Position numbers and translations under genes: made by a program. The notes under the pieces were generated by a model. It made no database searches and was not told where the DNA came from. It saw nothing but the letters and a program-made list of their open reading frames with translations. DNA of 64,000 nt from Paenibacillus sp. V4I3. GTDB taxonomy: Bacteria; Bacillota; Bacilli; Paenibacillales; NBRC-103111. The stretch is taken from positions 1 to 64,000 of the forward strand of contig NZ_JAUSZA010000001.1 in assembly GCF_030817215.1 (NCBI RefSeq), in the 5' to 3' direction. Of the stretch, positions 16,077 to 24,225 are shown one piece after another. Numbering within the stretch: the stretch's first letter is position 1; each line of letters begins with the position of its first letter.

Positions 16077-18235
16077 GCATGTGAACTCCGTTTCTTATCT
16101 TTATATTTGTGTCTTAAGAAATCACTTAATTTATTCTCGGAAGGCAATTGAGCATTGCTTGCAGCCTTCTCAACAATTTCTGATACTTCTTGAACAACTT
16201 CATGAGGTTGCTCAGGCCATTGATTTGTAAAAGCATCCGCACTTTTTCTAGAATTCGCTTCTTTAGCCCTAGCCTCACGTTTGCCTAAGGGTTTATCTCC
16301 CTCTAATGCTTTTGCAGCTTTTTTTGCGTCGACATCTGCCTTAATATATGGTATTACCAATGCCCGCCTTTCTCTCTTTGCTTGTTTATTACTTTTAGAT
16401 AGTGCTTTATATTGTTGCGTTCGATACTCAAACATGGCTTTTGCATCATCAAAACTAAGGCCCTTATACTCATTAAATTTTTCTGTTAAAAAACAATATA
16501 CTAATTTGCCAGATTTAAGACGAATTAATATTGCACTGCAGTCTCTAGGATCATATGAAATTTCAATTTCTTTATAACCATCAATTGATTCACTTATAAA
16601 CCAACCTTCATCCTCACCTTCTTTACACGCGTAGTATAATTTGGTATTTGCTTTTAATTCAAAGCCAAATCGAGTAACCTTCGCGGTCATTTTTGGAAGC
16701 AATGTATAATGAATCAAGTTCTTAGGACGCTCATGAAGTAGATTCTTAGTAGCCCCCCATTCCCAGAGTCTATTCGGTGTAAGTTCAACGTGTTCTTTAA
16801 ACATTTCCGGGCCTACAACAAACTCACGTGGGAGTGACATTTTGTTAAAAGCAATAATATGTTCAATCATAAATATGATAAAAGTATCTAATGTTATTGC
16901 AGCAGTATCATCTGACTTAGAATCCCCTGGCTCGCGTTTATCCTTTAGAATTGCACCGTAATTTCGGAAAAAATCTCTAATCGTTCTATTAGTTATATGA
17001 AAATGCTGTTCAATTACGCCTTTTAAATCTGGTCGGTATGAGGGTGTATTAGCAATATCAACACCAATACCAACTAGCCCATTCGGATATTTACTTTTCA
17101 TCTCACCTCGGTCAGCAACAATATTCCGTGGAAGATGATAACAATCCCATTCTTCTGGATCAATATCGACTCCGTACTTTTTGCAAAACTCAACTTTATC
17201 TGTGGCTGCATTCTCCAGTGCCATCATAGCTCCTTCAACCCAACTTGCATGATTAACACTCACATGGAACCCAACTACTTTTCGTGAAAAGACATCTTTT
17301 ACAATAAATAATGTTGGCCGACCAATAGGTGTTTTATGATCGATTGCTAATAATGATACATCAGCAGGAGTAGAATCAATTTGATAGAGATAACCTGGAC
17401 CTTCAATGTACATACTGTTGCTACCCAATAATGCCCTGAACTCTTTTTTCATTCTTCTTTGACCAAGGGAATGTCCTTTTCTTTCCCTAAGCGAATAGTT
17501 CTTATTGTACCAATATCGAAACTGCTTTTCTGAAGGAGCTTTGGTTTCATCAACTGATGGCACCAGTTTCCCTCTTTTTCGATAAAAGGAAACAGCATAA
17601 TATTCCTCGCACATCCTCAGGTGTGTTTCTACAATGTTTAATTTCTCACCAATAAGGAATTTATCTACTGCTTTTTTAAAGTTTTTAAAGTCTCCATCAT
17701 CTAGGATTTTAATATTCTTTCCTTTGCGTCCAGGTCTCGTTTTATATTCCCTATCCTCCCCTTCAGCACCGGAGTCGAAATAATTTGGTAGTAAACCGTT
17801 TATGCATTTCCCATAAAACCAATATCGCTTTAGGAGGTCATAAAGGACGTTATACTCTACTCCTGTTTTATCTTTTATACTCTGGAAAAGTCTCATTCGT
17901 TCAGTTGAAAAGTATATATCCGGTTCTATAGGTACGATATCCTTAATTAGATTCCATTTGTCACTTAACTTTTTTGCATACTTCTCTAGGTATTCATTCG
18001 AAGGGCTTATTATACGGAGATCTTGTTCATACTCGACTTTTTCCGCTCTAAATTCTTGCAAATCGTTTATTAAATCTTCCATTTTCATGGGGTAAGGCAG
18101 TTCCATTTTCTTAGAATTAGTAATATTAATAACGAAAAGTTCCTCTGATTTTGGAGAAATCCAGCATACACGAATGAATTTATTATTCTCACCTAGACCA
18201 GCTAAAAGCTTAATGACGGAATTTACATATATCAT
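16073..18235 (-). CDS. tnsB: TnsB-type DDE transposase
   Basis: 720 residues (Tn7 TnsB 702). The RNase H-like catalytic core shows Asp287 (YQIDST), Asp375 (IVADRGE) and Glu409 (KGVIEQH); the 34-residue gap between the last two suits the DD(34-35)E group. N-terminal DNA-binding helices occupy the first 230 residues and a Mu-C-like beta-barrel follows the core (about 510-600). TnsB binds the end repeats and cuts and joins the 3' ends. The start overlaps the tnsA stop (ATGA). Confidence 0.95.
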   Translation of the reverse strand: MIYVNSVIKLLAGLGENNKFIRVCWISPKSEELFVINITNSKKMELPYPMKMEDLINDLQEFRAEKVEYEQDLRIISPSNEYLEKYAKKLSDKWNLIKDIVPIEPDIYFSTERMRLFQSIKDKTGVEYNVLYDLLKRYWFYGKCINGLLPNYFDSGAEGEDREYKTRPGRKGKNIKILDDGDFKNFKKAVDKFLIGEKLNIVETHLRMCEEYYAVSFYRKRGKLVPSVDETKAPSEKQFRYWYNKNYSLRERKGHSLGQRRMKKEFRALLGSNSMYIEGPGYLYQIDSTPADVSLLAIDHKTPIGRPTLFIVKDVFSRKVVGFHVSVNHASWVEGAMMALENAATDKVEFCKKYGVDIDPEEWDCYHLPRNIVADRGEMKSKYPNGLVGIGVDIANTPSYRPDLKGVIEQHFHITNRTIRDFFRNYGAILKDKREPGDSKSDDTAAITLDTFIIFMIEHIIAFNKMSLPREFVVGPEMFKEHVELTPNRLWEWGATKNLLHERPKNLIHYTLLPKMTAKVTRFGFELKANTKLYYACKEGEDEGWFISESIDGYKEIEISYDPRDCSAILIRLKSGKLVYCFLTEKFNEYKGLSFDDAKAMFEYRTQQYKALSKSNKQAKRERRALVIPYIKADVDAKKAAKALEGDKPLGKREARAKEANSRKSADAFTNQWPEQPHEVVQEVSEIVEKAASNAQLPSENKLSDFLRHKYKDKKRSSHA

Positions 18236-19041
18236 ATTATAGCCACCTTACTTATAAATAGTGGGTTGGCACTTCTTATTAATTTTTGCATATCTGTATG
18301 AATGACCTTGTTTGCTAACAAGTGTTTTAAAATAAACATACAAGAACCCGATTCTAGACCATATTTATTATCCGCACGTAAACATAGTTTCTGAATGGGC
18401 GTCGCAGCTGCATCATCAATAAGTAATTGAATAAATGAACTCTTTATATGCTCTACCAATTCACTGTCTAATCCAGCACGGCTAGCCAGAAATCTTCCAT
18501 CAAATATCCAATCTATATTTCTAACCATAATGGAAGGTAGCCTTGATTCAAGAATAATTCCCCACTCAATACCTTGTTCCTCAAAATAACGTCTCTCTAC
18601 TTCAAAAAGCTCAAGTGTTCTTGATGTTAAGTCAGTTACTACCTTAACTGTTCTTACAACATCCCTTAATCCCGTCGATGTTCGAATAGTTATCATAAAG
18701 TCTGTTGTTTGATATACCGGAACACTGTCAAGATTTGCATGTGGTATATGCAACTGTTCAGAAATTTCTAATGTTCTATTAATTTCAAGCGGAAATTGTT
18801 CTCTAATGTCAACGACTATTTCCATCCAATTTAATAGCATTAAATATTTATACTCTACTTTTGAAAGAGTGTGGTGAATTCTTTCAGCTTTCCAGCCGAG
18901 TGATCGAGTGAGATAGCCATCACCTGGAGTCTTGTTATCACTTGCTTGAATAAATGGGATATAATCCTTGCCAGTTCCTTGACCGCGTCCATCCTTCATC
19001 TTATTTTCTTGATATTTTCTTACAGAGTTACCTCTAGTCAT
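18232..19041 (-). CDS. tnsA: TnsA-type endonuclease
   Basis: 269 residues (Tn7 TnsA 273). Catalytic residues fall almost at Tn7 numbering: Glu63 (KVEYKY), Asp114 (TTDFMI), Lys133 (TVKVV) and Glu149 (FEVER). TnsA cuts the 5' strands, making transposition cut-and-paste rather than replicative. An intact active site therefore predicts a cut-and-paste element. AGGAGGAG precedes the ATG. It is the first gene of the operon and lies next to the transposon right end, as in Tn7. Confidence 0.93.
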   Translation of the reverse strand: MTRGNSVRKYQENKMKDGRGQGTGKDYIPFIQASDNKTPGDGYLTRSLGWKAERIHHTLSKVEYKYLMLLNWMEIVVDIREQFPLEINRTLEISEQLHIPHANLDSVPVYQTTDFMITIRTSTGLRDVVRTVKVVTDLTSRTLELFEVERRYFEEQGIEWGIILESRLPSIMVRNIDWIFDGRFLASRAGLDSELVEHIKSSFIQLLIDDAAATPIQKLCLRADNKYGLESGSCMFILKHLLANKVIHTDMQKLIRSANPLFISKVAII

Positions 19042-19073
19042 GTTTTCACTCTCCTCCTAAGGACAAAAACAAA

Positions 19074-19101
19074 AGCCCCGACCAAATTGTTGGTCGGGGC
19101 T
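19074..19101 (-). terminator. Hairpin-plus-T-run in the tnsA leader
   Basis: Perfect 12-bp stem (AGCCCCGACCAA / TTGGTCGGGGCT) with a four-base loop. On the minus strand it is followed by TTTTGTTTTTG, only about 30 nt before the tnsA start, leaving no space for a promoter in between. It either blocks incoming host transcription or is a leader attenuator of the transposition operon. Confidence 0.75.
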
Positions 19102-19110
19102 CTGATGTAC

Positions 19111-19139
19111 TCGATACTAATTTCGAAGAATAGTATCGA
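19111..19139 (-). promoter_or_regulatory. Second leader hairpin upstream of tnsA
   Basis: Nine-base perfect arms (TCGATACTA / TAGTATCGA) around a loop that contains the palindrome TTCGAA. It lies immediately upstream of the terminator hairpin and could be an operator or part of the same RNA leader. Confidence 0.4.
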
Positions 19140-19192
19140 TGCTCTAATGGTTTAATAATATCTTTCCCTCAAATATCACAAGCTAAACCTCT

Positions 19193-19279
19193 ATTTCAAA
19201 ACTTTATTTGTCATTTCAAAACTTTGTTTGTCATTTCAAAACTTTATTGGCAATTTCAAAACCAATTTGTCATCCAACA
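19193..19279. mobile_element. Tn7-like right end with four abutting TnsB-type sites
   Basis: Four copies of a 20-bp unit sit head to tail at exactly 20-bp spacing: 19193-19212, 19213-19232, 19233-19252 and 19253-19272. Read inward on the minus strand the unit is GACAAATAAAGTTTTGAAAT, close to the Tn7 TnsB site (GACAATAAAGTCTTAAACTG). The terminus on that strand is TGTTGGAT followed by GACAAA, parallel to Tn7 TGTGGGCG followed by GACAAT. Four overlapping or abutting sites are the known right-end layout of Tn7. The next five bases, 19280-19284 (GGTGT), are the expected target duplication. Confidence 0.88.
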
Positions 19280-19299
19280 GGTGTTGTCATCATAGCCCA

Positions 19300-19338
19300 T
19301 TGACATTTCACTCTCCACGTAATAAAATATTTTTACGT
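19300..19338 (+). promoter_or_regulatory. Promoter and operator of the HTH-hypothetical-clpP operon
   Basis: TTGACA (19300-19305), a 17-bp spacer and TAAAAT (19323-19328) form a near-consensus sigma-A promoter. An inverted repeat, ACGTAA at 19317 and TTACGT at 19333, straddles the -10 element and is a candidate operator, perhaps for the encoded ArsR-like regulator itself. The transposon end lies only 20 bp upstream of the -35 box, leaving the promoter intact. Confidence 0.75.
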
Positions 19339-19371
19339 AACACATACTTTGTATTGGAGGCTATCCACTCC

Positions 19372-19956
19372 ATGCTAAAAGATATTCAAGACAGCTATTA
19401 CATCGAGTCTCCAGAGCAAGCTACCGTCTTGTTGAACCCTATTCGCGGGGAGATCATTGCTCAGCTTCTGGAACCTGGCTCTGCTGCTGAAGTGGCTCGA
19501 ACACTCGGGGAAACGGCCCAACGCATTAACTATCACCTCAAAGCTTTGGAAAAAGCAGGCTTGGTTCAACGCGTAGGCACTCGTCAGGTGCGCAATCTGG
19601 TCGAAGTATTGTACAGAGCGATAGCCAAAACATTCGTACTGGCCGAATCGTTAAGTATGAAGCCTGAAACCTTGCAGAGGTTGAAGGACCAGAGCTCTTT
19701 GGCTCACCTTGTGACCACATCCGAGCGGATTCGTAGAGATGCGATGCTGCTTATGGAGCAATCCGATGTGGGCGAAGTAATTCCTAGTGCTACGCTTCAG
19801 CTGCAGGTCCATCTGTCTGATGAACAGCAAAGGCAAACATTCGTTGAGGAGTACGCTGCCATGGTGCAGCAATTGGTGGATCGATACTCGGGCTGCAAAG
19901 ACGGAAATGATGCCTATCAAGTCTTGTTAGCCGTATATCCCAAACCGAAAGAATGA
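19372..19956 (+). CDS. ArsR-like winged-helix transcriptional regulator
   Basis: 194 residues from the ATG at 19372, 11 bases after GGAGG. An in-frame start at 19228 would place the first codons inside the transposon end and is discarded. Residues 8-85 carry an ArsR/helix-turn-helix_20 pattern (LLNPIRGEIIAQLLEPGSAA then VARTLGETAQRINYHLKALE KAGLV). The C-terminal part is a helical/ligand-type domain also seen in related regulators (HLSDEQQRQTFVEEYAAMVQ). First gene of a three-gene host operon ending with clpP. The insertion changed its upstream context but not its promoter. Confidence 0.85.
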   Translation: MLKDIQDSYYIESPEQATVLLNPIRGEIIAQLLEPGSAAEVARTLGETAQRINYHLKALEKAGLVQRVGTRQVRNLVEVLYRAIAKTFVLAESLSMKPETLQRLKDQSSLAHLVTTSERIRRDAMLLMEQSDVGEVIPSATLQLQVHLSDEQQRQTFVEEYAAMVQQLVDRYSGCKDGNDAYQVLLAVYPKPKE

Positions 19957-19969
19957 GGAGGCAACCGCC

Positions 19970-20263
19970 ATGAATCATGAACAACAAACAAGTAAACCGC
20001 AGAATGACGCAGTACCTGCAACACCTGTTATTGCTTGGGAGCAAGCCGTTGATCGTACTCCTGAAACCTCAGGAAGCAACGTGATCTCGATCGACTCATA
20101 TCGTCGTCAAGGCACCTCGCCTAATGAATCAGAGGCTACCTTCACCGTTCGTGAATTTCAAACCACCCATGGCGAAGAACCGATCCGTTTAATCATGGTA
20201 TCCTCTGGTTTTGGTCAAAAACGTACGGTCCACAGTCATACCGTCCAAAGCAAAGCTTCTTAA
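19970..20263 (+). CDS. Hypothetical protein
   Basis: 97 residues behind GAGGAGG, 13 bp after the regulator stop. Low-complexity Pro/Thr/Asn-rich N-terminus, then VISIDSYRR and a short beta-rich C-terminus (EPIRLIMVSSGFGQKRTVHS). No recognised domain. Its position between the regulator and clpP suggests co-expression. Confidence 0.7.
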   Translation: MNHEQQTSKPQNDAVPATPVIAWEQAVDRTPETSGSNVISIDSYRRQGTSPNESEATFTVREFQTTHGEEPIRLIMVSSGFGQKRTVHSHTVQSKAS

Positions 20264-20294
20264 ATATAATACTTAAAATGAAAGGATGATTCCT

Positions 20295-20876
20295 ATGAGT
20301 TTCATACCTATGGTTGTCGAACAATCTTCGCGCGGCGAGCGCTCTTATGACATTTATTCCAGACTGCTCAAAGATCGCATTGTGTTCCTTGGCACGGAGG
20401 TCAACGATCAAGTGGCCAATGCGATTGTTGCCCAGTTATTGTTCCTTTCCGCTGAAGATCCAGAGAAAGATATTTCTCTCTACATCAACTCACCCGGCGG
20501 TTCTACTTCTGCAGGACTGGCGATTTTCGATACGATGCATTTCATTAAGCCCGATGTATCCACCATCTGTGTAGGTATGGCCGCATCTATGGGGGCTATC
20601 CTGTTAACAGCAGGTGCACCTGGCAAAAGGTTCGCTCTCCCTAATGCCGAGGTCATGATTCACCAACCATGGGGAGGCGCCCAAGGTCAAGCCAGCGATA
20701 TTCATATTCGTGCCCAGCACATTCTCAAAACACGGCGAACACTCAATCGAATTCTTGCCGAAACAACTAAGCAGCCGATCGAGAAGATTGAATTAGATAC
20801 AGACCGTGATTATTTCCTAACCGCTGAAGATGCGAAAACGTATGGATTGATTGATAAGGTTATTGAGAAAATCTAA
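20295..20876 (+). CDS. clpP: ATP-dependent Clp protease proteolytic subunit
   Basis: 193 residues from ATG 20295, with AAAGGA 9 bases upstream; an ATG at 20286 overlaps the ribosome site. Catalytic triad Ser98 (MAASMG), His123 (MIHQPWGG) and Asp172 (TDRDYF) at the same numbering as B. subtilis ClpP, plus the oligomer-forming N-terminus. Forms the tetradecameric chamber used with Clp ATPases. Many Paenibacillus carry more than one clpP; this operon context (ArsR-like regulator plus small protein) is not the usual clpP locus, so it may be an accessory copy. Confidence 0.95.
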   Translation: MSFIPMVVEQSSRGERSYDIYSRLLKDRIVFLGTEVNDQVANAIVAQLLFLSAEDPEKDISLYINSPGGSTSAGLAIFDTMHFIKPDVSTICVGMAASMGAILLTAGAPGKRFALPNAEVMIHQPWGGAQGQASDIHIRAQHILKTRRTLNRILAETTKQPIEKIELDTDRDYFLTAEDAKTYGLIDKVIEKI

Positions 20877-20898
20877 TCGTTCATCCTATAAATCAAGA

Positions 20899-20933
20899 TT
20901 GAAAAACCCTAGCCACTGGCTAGGGTTTTTCAA
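20899..20933. terminator. Bidirectional terminator between clpP and ABC permease
   Basis: Perfect 16-bp arms (TTGAAAAACCCTAGCC / GGCTAGGGTTTTTCAA) with a three-base loop, 23 bp after the clpP stop and between convergent genes. Confidence 0.9.
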
Positions 20934-20995
20934 TAATAAATGATCCCTCCGAGGGAAGGTAGATGGAATCCTCGTTCGAGTGTCTCCAATTATCC

Positions 20996-21829
20996 TTAAC
21001 CTTTTACCGCGGAACCAGTAATACCTTGTATGATATATTTTTGTCCAATAAGAAATATAAGCAGCATGGGGACAATGCCAGCAGATGTTGCCGCCATCAT
21101 TCCGTTATAGTCAATATTGAATTCTAGTATGAAATTCTGCATACCCAGCGGGACTGTATACAGATCACGGTCAAGTAGGAAAACGAGGGCATTCTCATAA
21201 TCATTCCAGTGCCAGGAGAAATCAATAATCGCTAAGGTAGCCAACGCCGGTTTGGCCAGAGGCAGCATGAGCTGAAAGAAAATACGGAAGTGACCAGCCC
21301 CGTCCACAAAGGCCGATTCAGTGATCTCCTGTGGGATCGACATGAAAAATTGTCTCATCAGAAATACCCCGAAAATGGTAAACAAACCAGGAAGAATAAG
21401 TGCCCAGTGCGTATTATAAATCCCTATTTTATCAAACAAAATAAATTTAGGAACAAATAACACTTGCGGTGGAACCATCATCATAGATAAGTAGAACATG
21501 AAGAGCAGGTTTCTTCCCTTAAACTCAATTCGCGAAAATCCATAAGCCGCTAAGGAGGATAAGAATGTAGCACCAACCATGCAAATCAGAGCTATTTTCA
21601 ACGAATTCATATAATAAATAAGAAAGCTTTCCTTGCCTGTCCATACTTTAAGATGATGTTCAAACGTCACCTTCTGGGGTATCCATTGGATCGGGTATTG
21701 GAACACTTCATTTGGTGTTTTAAAAGATGTACTTATCATCCAAAGAAACGGCAAAATCATAAAAAGACCCAATACTAGCATGGCAATCGTATATAGTAAT
21801 TTTGTCGATTTTATCTCCATATGTCTCAA
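20996..21829 (-). CDS. Carbohydrate ABC transporter permease (MalG/LplC type)
   Basis: 277 residues, six predicted membrane helices. The EAA loop reads ESAFVDGAGHFRIFFQLMLP followed by LAKPAL, which docks on the ATPase subunit. The N-terminal helix and a C-terminus ending IIQGITGSAVKG are typical of MalG-like permeases. Third gene of a minus-strand set (binding protein, permease, permease) controlled by the neighbouring YesM/YesN pair. As usual for this class, no ATPase gene is present locally, suggesting use of a shared MsmX-type ATPase. Confidence 0.92.
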   Translation of the reverse strand: MRHMEIKSTKLLYTIAMLVLGLFMILPFLWMISTSFKTPNEVFQYPIQWIPQKVTFEHHLKVWTGKESFLIYYMNSLKIALICMVGATFLSSLAAYGFSRIEFKGRNLLFMFYLSMMMVPPQVLFVPKFILFDKIGIYNTHWALILPGLFTIFGVFLMRQFFMSIPQEITESAFVDGAGHFRIFFQLMLPLAKPALATLAIIDFSWHWNDYENALVFLLDRDLYTVPLGMQNFILEFNIDYNGMMAATSAGIVPMLLIFLIGQKYIIQGITGSAVKG

Positions 21830-21842
21830 CTCCGGTTTTTAC

Positions 21843-22718
21843 TTAATAGTGAACCCATCGCTTCTGACCAACCCATTGAATCATCGTGATCAAGAAGATA
21901 ATACCGAATAAGACCCATGAGATGGCTGAAGCATAGCCCATTTCATAGTAACGAAACGCATTGTGGTAAATAAATAAGGATAAAATCGTTGTACTGCCGC
22001 CAGGTCCGCCTTGCGTAACAGCTTGAATCATGCCAAACGTCTTCATAGACGTAATTAAGCCCGTAATCATTAATAAGAACGTGGAGGGACTAACTAGAGG
22101 AAAGATGATTTTCCAAACCGTCGTCCATGAGCTGGCTCCATCGATTTTTGCGGCTTCCAATTGTTCTTGCGGTATTTCTTGAAAGGCTGCCAAATAAATG
22201 ATCATATTATAGCCAAGAAGAAACCAAATCCAAATAATGTCTATGGCGTACATCGAAGAGGTCGTCGTAGACATCCATCCTGGCGGATTATCAATGCCAA
22301 TGGAACGAAGAAAGCTGTTAATAGGTCCCTGCGACGGCTGAAACAAAAGCATCCATACAAAAGCAACAGCTACACCGCTCGTAATGTAAGGCATGAAAAA
22401 CATAGCCCGTAACAGACTCTTTACATACACACTGCGATTCAATACAAGAGCTACAAGAAAGGCCAATCCGATTGAAACAGGGACAGCGGCAAGAAATAAG
22501 GCTGTTTTCTTCAATGAAACATAGAATACTGGGTCATGAAATAACCTGTTGAAATTGTCGAGACCGATCCACTCGATATCCGGCGATGTGTATTTATAAT
22601 TCGTGAACATAATCCCCAACGAAAATATGGCAGGGATGACAAAGAATAATATGACGCCTAGCATATTAGGTAAAATGAACAAGTACCCTAATCTACGTTG
22701 TTTTTTTGCCCAGTTCAT
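21843..22718 (-). CDS. Carbohydrate ABC transporter permease (MalF/LplB type)
   Basis: About 292 residues from ATG 22718 (MNWAKKQRRLGYLF), 11 bases after GGAG; a longer frame would run into the preceding terminator. Six helices with the EAA loop EAAKIDGASSWTTVWKIIFP. Pairs with the downstream permease. Separated from the binding-protein gene by a hairpin, which probably lowers permease expression relative to the binding protein. Confidence 0.92.
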   Translation of the reverse strand: MNWAKKQRRLGYLFILPNMLGVILFFVIPAIFSLGIMFTNYKYTSPDIEWIGLDNFNRLFHDPVFYVSLKKTALFLAAVPVSIGLAFLVALVLNRSVYVKSLLRAMFFMPYITSGVAVAFVWMLLFQPSQGPINSFLRSIGIDNPPGWMSTTTSSMYAIDIIWIWFLLGYNMIIYLAAFQEIPQEQLEAAKIDGASSWTTVWKIIFPLVSPSTFLLMITGLITSMKTFGMIQAVTQGGPGGSTTILSLFIYHNAFRYYEMGYASAISWVLFGIIFLITMIQWVGQKRWVHY

Positions 22719-22745
22719 TCCATAAATCACTCCTTTTTTGAACAA

Positions 22746-22783
22746 AAAAGGGAGGTGCCTCTTACTTGATGCATCCCCCCATC
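22746..22783 (-). terminator. Leaky terminator between binding protein and permeases
   Basis: On the minus strand GGGGGATGC pairs imperfectly with GCACCTCCC and is followed by a TTTTTTG run. It lies 8 bp after the binding-protein stop and before the permease genes, the usual position of an attenuating hairpin in sugar-ABC operons. Confidence 0.6.
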
Positions 22784-22791
22784 TTTTCTTG

Positions 22792-24117
22792 CTATTTCTT
22801 GTTTTTGGATAAGTAGTCGTTATGGCGCTTGACCGAATTCTTAAGGGTGTCATCTAAGGACTGTGCCTTCAAGAAATACTTTTCATATTCTTCTTTTCGC
22901 GCATCCACAACCTGTTGCGGAAGCGTTGCTGTAAACGTAGGGAATTTGCCGAATACAACCTTTTTGAGCGAATCCACATCATATGTTTTTTCATTGTCTC
23001 CAAGGAGCAGTTTAATTGCTTCTTCCACATTCGCATCCTTAGAAGAAGGGATGCGTCCGCCAGCAGCAAGTGGCATCATTCCACCATCTGCATACCATTT
23101 CAAAAACTTCCAAGCTTGCTCTTTATTCTTCGAGTTTGGATTAATGGAAATAACGTCGCCAAGTCCTCCCGGATATTTAAAACTAGTCTGTTCTTTCGTC
23201 ACTTTAGGAACCGTGGCAAAAGCAATCTTGAAGTCGCGCGGGAAATCTTTCATGTTGTTTGAACTGCGGAATATAAACTCGCCCGCCCCAAGCATGGCTG
23301 TTTCGCCTTTTAAAAACATCGAATCGGTAGGCATTTTACTCGTCATTTGTTCGCCAAGAAGAGGCATTGATTTATCATTATGCATCATATCAAACATAGC
23401 TTCGTACGCCTTACGAACAGTCGGTTCGTCGAGATTGGATGTCCCATCCGCTTTCGTGAATCCGGCTCCGGCACTAGCTCCATCAATAAAGTTGGTGTAT
23501 CCGGAGATATGTTCTGTAAAGCCCCAACGTGTGCCTTTTTTGAGCTTGGTCGCATATTGCTGCAGATCAGCCATCGTCCAATCTAACGAAGGAACGGCTA
23601 GTCCAGCTTCATCAAGTGCATTTTTGTTCAACCAAACGAAAGATACATTCTTTTTGGTTGGAAGCCCGTAATACTTATCTTTTACTTTCCAGTCCTTTGC
23701 ATCCGTGCCCATTTTATCGTCAATATTGTAGTCTTTAAATTCACTAAGATCGAGTGCTGTTCCAGCATCAACACGTTTTGATAAACCCGATAAGGTATAG
23801 TTGACATATAAATCGATACCTTGATTTGTCGTAAGAGCCGTATCTAGCTTTAGATTTCCGGCATCATCATTGACAAAACGCTCATATTTCACCTGAATAT
23901 CGGGGTTCTTTGCGTTCCAATTATCAACAACCAACTGCGGACCGGCTTCGGCAGGTACGCCACCCCACATCGTAAGCGTGACCGCTTTCTTAGTTTCTGA
24001 AGAAGCAGCGGGACTGTTCTTAGCGGCATTCTCACCCGATGAACCACAGCCTGCAGCAACTCCCAACACGACAGCCGCAGAGAGTAGACTTAGCGTTGTT
24101 TTCTTCATATTCATCAT
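22792..24117 (-). CDS. Sugar ABC transporter substrate-binding lipoprotein
   Basis: 441 residues. The lipoprotein signal peptide MKKTTLSLLSAAVVLGVAAG is followed by the lipobox Cys (VAAGC). The mature part has the family 1 binding-protein pattern (VTLTMWGGVPAEAG ... GINDLYVNY-like hinge, RWGFTEHISG, KEQAWKFLKWYADGG). It captures an oligosaccharide outside the membrane; the substrate is not predictable. GGAGGG precedes the start. Encoded directly beside the YesN/YesM pair that probably regulates it. Confidence 0.92.
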   Translation of the reverse strand: MMNMKKTTLSLLSAAVVLGVAAGCGSSGENAAKNSPAASSETKKAVTLTMWGGVPAEAGPQLVVDNWNAKNPDIQVKYERFVNDDAGNLKLDTALTTNQGIDLYVNYTLSGLSKRVDAGTALDLSEFKDYNIDDKMGTDAKDWKVKDKYYGLPTKKNVSFVWLNKNALDEAGLAVPSLDWTMADLQQYATKLKKGTRWGFTEHISGYTNFIDGASAGAGFTKADGTSNLDEPTVRKAYEAMFDMMHNDKSMPLLGEQMTSKMPTDSMFLKGETAMLGAGEFIFRSSNNMKDFPRDFKIAFATVPKVTKEQTSFKYPGGLGDVISINPNSKNKEQAWKFLKWYADGGMMPLAAGGRIPSSKDANVEEAIKLLLGDNEKTYDVDSLKKVVFGKFPTFTATLPQQVVDARKEEYEKYFLKAQSLDDTLKNSVKRHNDYLSKNKK

Positions 24118-24180
24118 TTGACCCTCCTGTATTTCATATCCTTACTGGTTATAAATCAACTATATCACCAGCTTTTTAAG

Positions 24181-24204
24181 GTTCGAAGGAACAATGTATT
24201 GTTC
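24181..24204. promoter_or_regulatory. Overlapping palindromes upstream of the binding-protein gene
   Basis: GTTC-GAAG-GAAC (24181-24192) shares its right arm with GAACAAT-GT-ATTGTTC (24189-24204). It lies 64-87 bp upstream of the binding-protein start and 22 bp after the response regulator stop. It could be a regulator site for the adjacent AraC-type protein or a terminator without a strong T-run. Confidence 0.4.
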
Positions 24205-24225
24205 TTTTAGCACAAAAGTTTGATT

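Larger units (their letters stand above)
9460..19279. mobile_element. Tn7-like transposon (right boundary 19279 defined; left boundary uncertain)
   Basis: Contains tnsA, tnsB, tnsC and a small tniQ in one operon plus an opposing TnsD-like gene, with small regulators as likely cargo. DNA is markedly AT-rich compared with rlmCD on the left and the clpP operon on the right. The right end is a cluster of four 20-bp TnsB-type sites closing with ACA at 19279. No matching left end was found between 9213 and 11300; the start given here is only the first accessory gene after rlmCD. Confidence 0.75.

Noticed and set aside
9460..19279. A CRISPR-associated transposon
   Set aside because: No direct-repeat array and no cas-like protein seen on either strand; the Tn7-like genes alone do not support it.
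19228..19371. N-terminal extension of the ArsR-like regulator
   Set aside because: It would be translated from within the transposon end; the ATG at 19372 has the GGAGG site and sits after a good promoter.
22829..23671. 280-codon plus-strand frame opposite the binding-protein gene
   Set aside because: Antisense shadow of a clear lipoprotein gene.
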